DNA of 6,445 bases. Origin: JBBDIO01 sp040880365 (GTDB taxonomy: Bacteria > Chloroflexota > Anaerolineae > Caldilineales > Caldilineaceae). Positions 5,895 to 6,445 of the stretch are shown piece by piece (the first letter of the stretch is position 1; every line of letters starts with the position of its first letter). The notes beneath the pieces are model-generated. The model searched no databases, was not told the DNA's origin, and saw only the letters and a program-made list of their open reading frames with translations. Position numbers and translations under genes: made by a program. The DNA is taken from the NCBI GenBank assembly GCA_040880365.1, contig JBBDIO010000079.1:1-6445 (forward strand), written 5' to 3'.

Positions 5895-6445
5895 ATGGCA
5901 AACGACACTACAAATCTGGACACTTCAAATCTGGACACTCCAAATCTGCTGGAGATCAACGATCTCAAAGTCTACTTCGACACGATGGACGGCACCGTTC
6001 GGGCTGTAGATGGCGTCGATTTCGCCATCCAGCCAGGGCGCACACTGGGCCTGGTCGGGGAATCGGGTTGCGGCAAAAGCGTAACCGCCGCCACCATCCT
6101 GCGCCTGTTGCCCAAACGCACCAGCCGCATTGCCGACGGCGAAATTCTCTACAATGATGGCAATGGGCAAAGCGTGGATATGACAAAGCTGAACCCGGAC
6201 GGCGCGGTCATTCGCGCCATCCGCGGCAACGACATCTCCATGATCTTTCAGGAACCGCTCACCTCCTTGTCGCCTGTCTACACCGTGGGCAGCCAGATCG
6301 CCGAAGCGGTGCAACTGCACCAGTCCGTAGGTCGACAGGAAGCCCGCGAGCGCACCATCGAGATTCTGGGGCTGGTAGGCATCCCCAATGCTGCCGAGCG
6401 CTTCGACGAATACCCCCATCAATTTTCGGGCGGTATGCGCCAACG
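5895..6445 (+). CDS. ABC transporter ATP-binding protein, DppD/OppD-like (3' end cut by window)
   Basis: Cytoplasmic ATPase that powers the importer. 183 residues are visible of a usual 320-350. The Walker A motif is GESGCGKS (G55-S62, with Lys61). The Q-loop is FQEPLTSLSP with Gln119. The ABC signature FSGGMRQ begins at Phe177, and the window ends just after it, so Walker B, the switch histidine and the C-terminal oligopeptide-type domain lie outside. The FSGGMRQR form of the signature is usual for DppD/OppD. The first 20 residues before LLEINDLKVYF are an unusual tail built of three DT[T/S/P]NL repeats. The ATG at 5895 has no clear Shine-Dalgarno; a GTG at 5889 is an in-frame alternative, and an in-frame stop at 5883 excludes anything earlier. 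A partner DppF/OppF-like ATPase would be expected downstream. Confidence 0.93.
   Translation, partial: MANDTTNLDTSNLDTPNLLEINDLKVYFDTMDGTVRAVDGVDFAIQPGRTLGLVGESGCGKSVTAATILRLLPKRTSRIADGEILYNDGNGQSVDMTKLNPDGAVIRAIRGNDISMIFQEPLTSLSPVYTVGSQIAEAVQLHQSVGRQEARERTIEILGLVGIPNAAERFDEYPHQFSGGMRQ
5904..5948 (+). repeat. Three-copy 15-bp tandem repeat at the start of the ATPase gene
   Basis: GACACTNCAAATCTG occurs three times in a row (5904-5918, 5919-5933, 5934-5948). The copies differ only at base 7 (A, T, C). The repeat is in frame and encodes DTTNL, DTSNL and DTPNL. It directly precedes the conserved start of the ATPase domain and looks like a recent expansion. Confidence 0.9.

Noticed and set aside
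5904..5948. The three 15-bp repeats as a CRISPR-like array
   Set aside because: The units are directly adjacent without spacers, too short, and form an in-frame coding tail.

Overview
The window holds most of an Opp/Dpp-type ABC importer operon on the + strand and, divergent from it on the - strand, a Gfo/Idh/MocA-family oxidoreductase. The substrate-binding protein is a lipoprotein with a long Ala/Glu/Pro-rich linker after the lipobox, and the DppC-like permease has an enlarged extracytoplasmic loop. With the C-rich third codon positions, these traits resemble environmental Chloroflexota (Anaerolineae/Caldilineae-like). That assignment is inferred from style and is not proven by the sequence.

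Layout. Positions 908 to 1 (- strand, cut by the left edge) encode an IolG-like NAD(P)-dependent oxidoreductase. Positions 909-1499 are a 591-bp divergent intergenic region without a convincing gene. It is rich in small repeats: three unrelated 13-bp tandem duplications, a perfect 6-1-6 inverted repeat overlapping a consensus -35 box, and an imperfect hairpin plus a 10-bp palindrome in the presumed leader. Positions 1500-3542 encode the lipoprotein substrate-binding protein. A 14-bp-stem hairpin without a U-tract lies in the 88-bp gap that follows. Then come a DppB/OppB-like permease (3631-4614, TTG start), a DppC/OppC-like permease (4611-5807, ATGA overlap with the previous gene), and a DppD/OppD-like ATPase (5895 onward, cut by the right edge just after its ABC signature).

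How they work together. The lipoprotein should capture a solute outside the membrane and deliver it to the two-permease channel. The ATPase, probably with a second ATPase beyond the window, would power import. Transporters of this family carry peptides, but also oligosaccharides, nickel chelates and opines, so the substrate is open. The divergent IolG-like enzyme makes a sugar, polyol or related carbohydrate substrate a reasonable alternative to peptides.

I see no wholly new system here. The points most worth a second look are the repeat-rich divergent control region, the intercistronic hairpin, the extra loop in the second permease, the three-copy 15-bp repeat at the start of the ATPase gene, and the apparent loss of a catalytic-position aspartate in the oxidoreductase.
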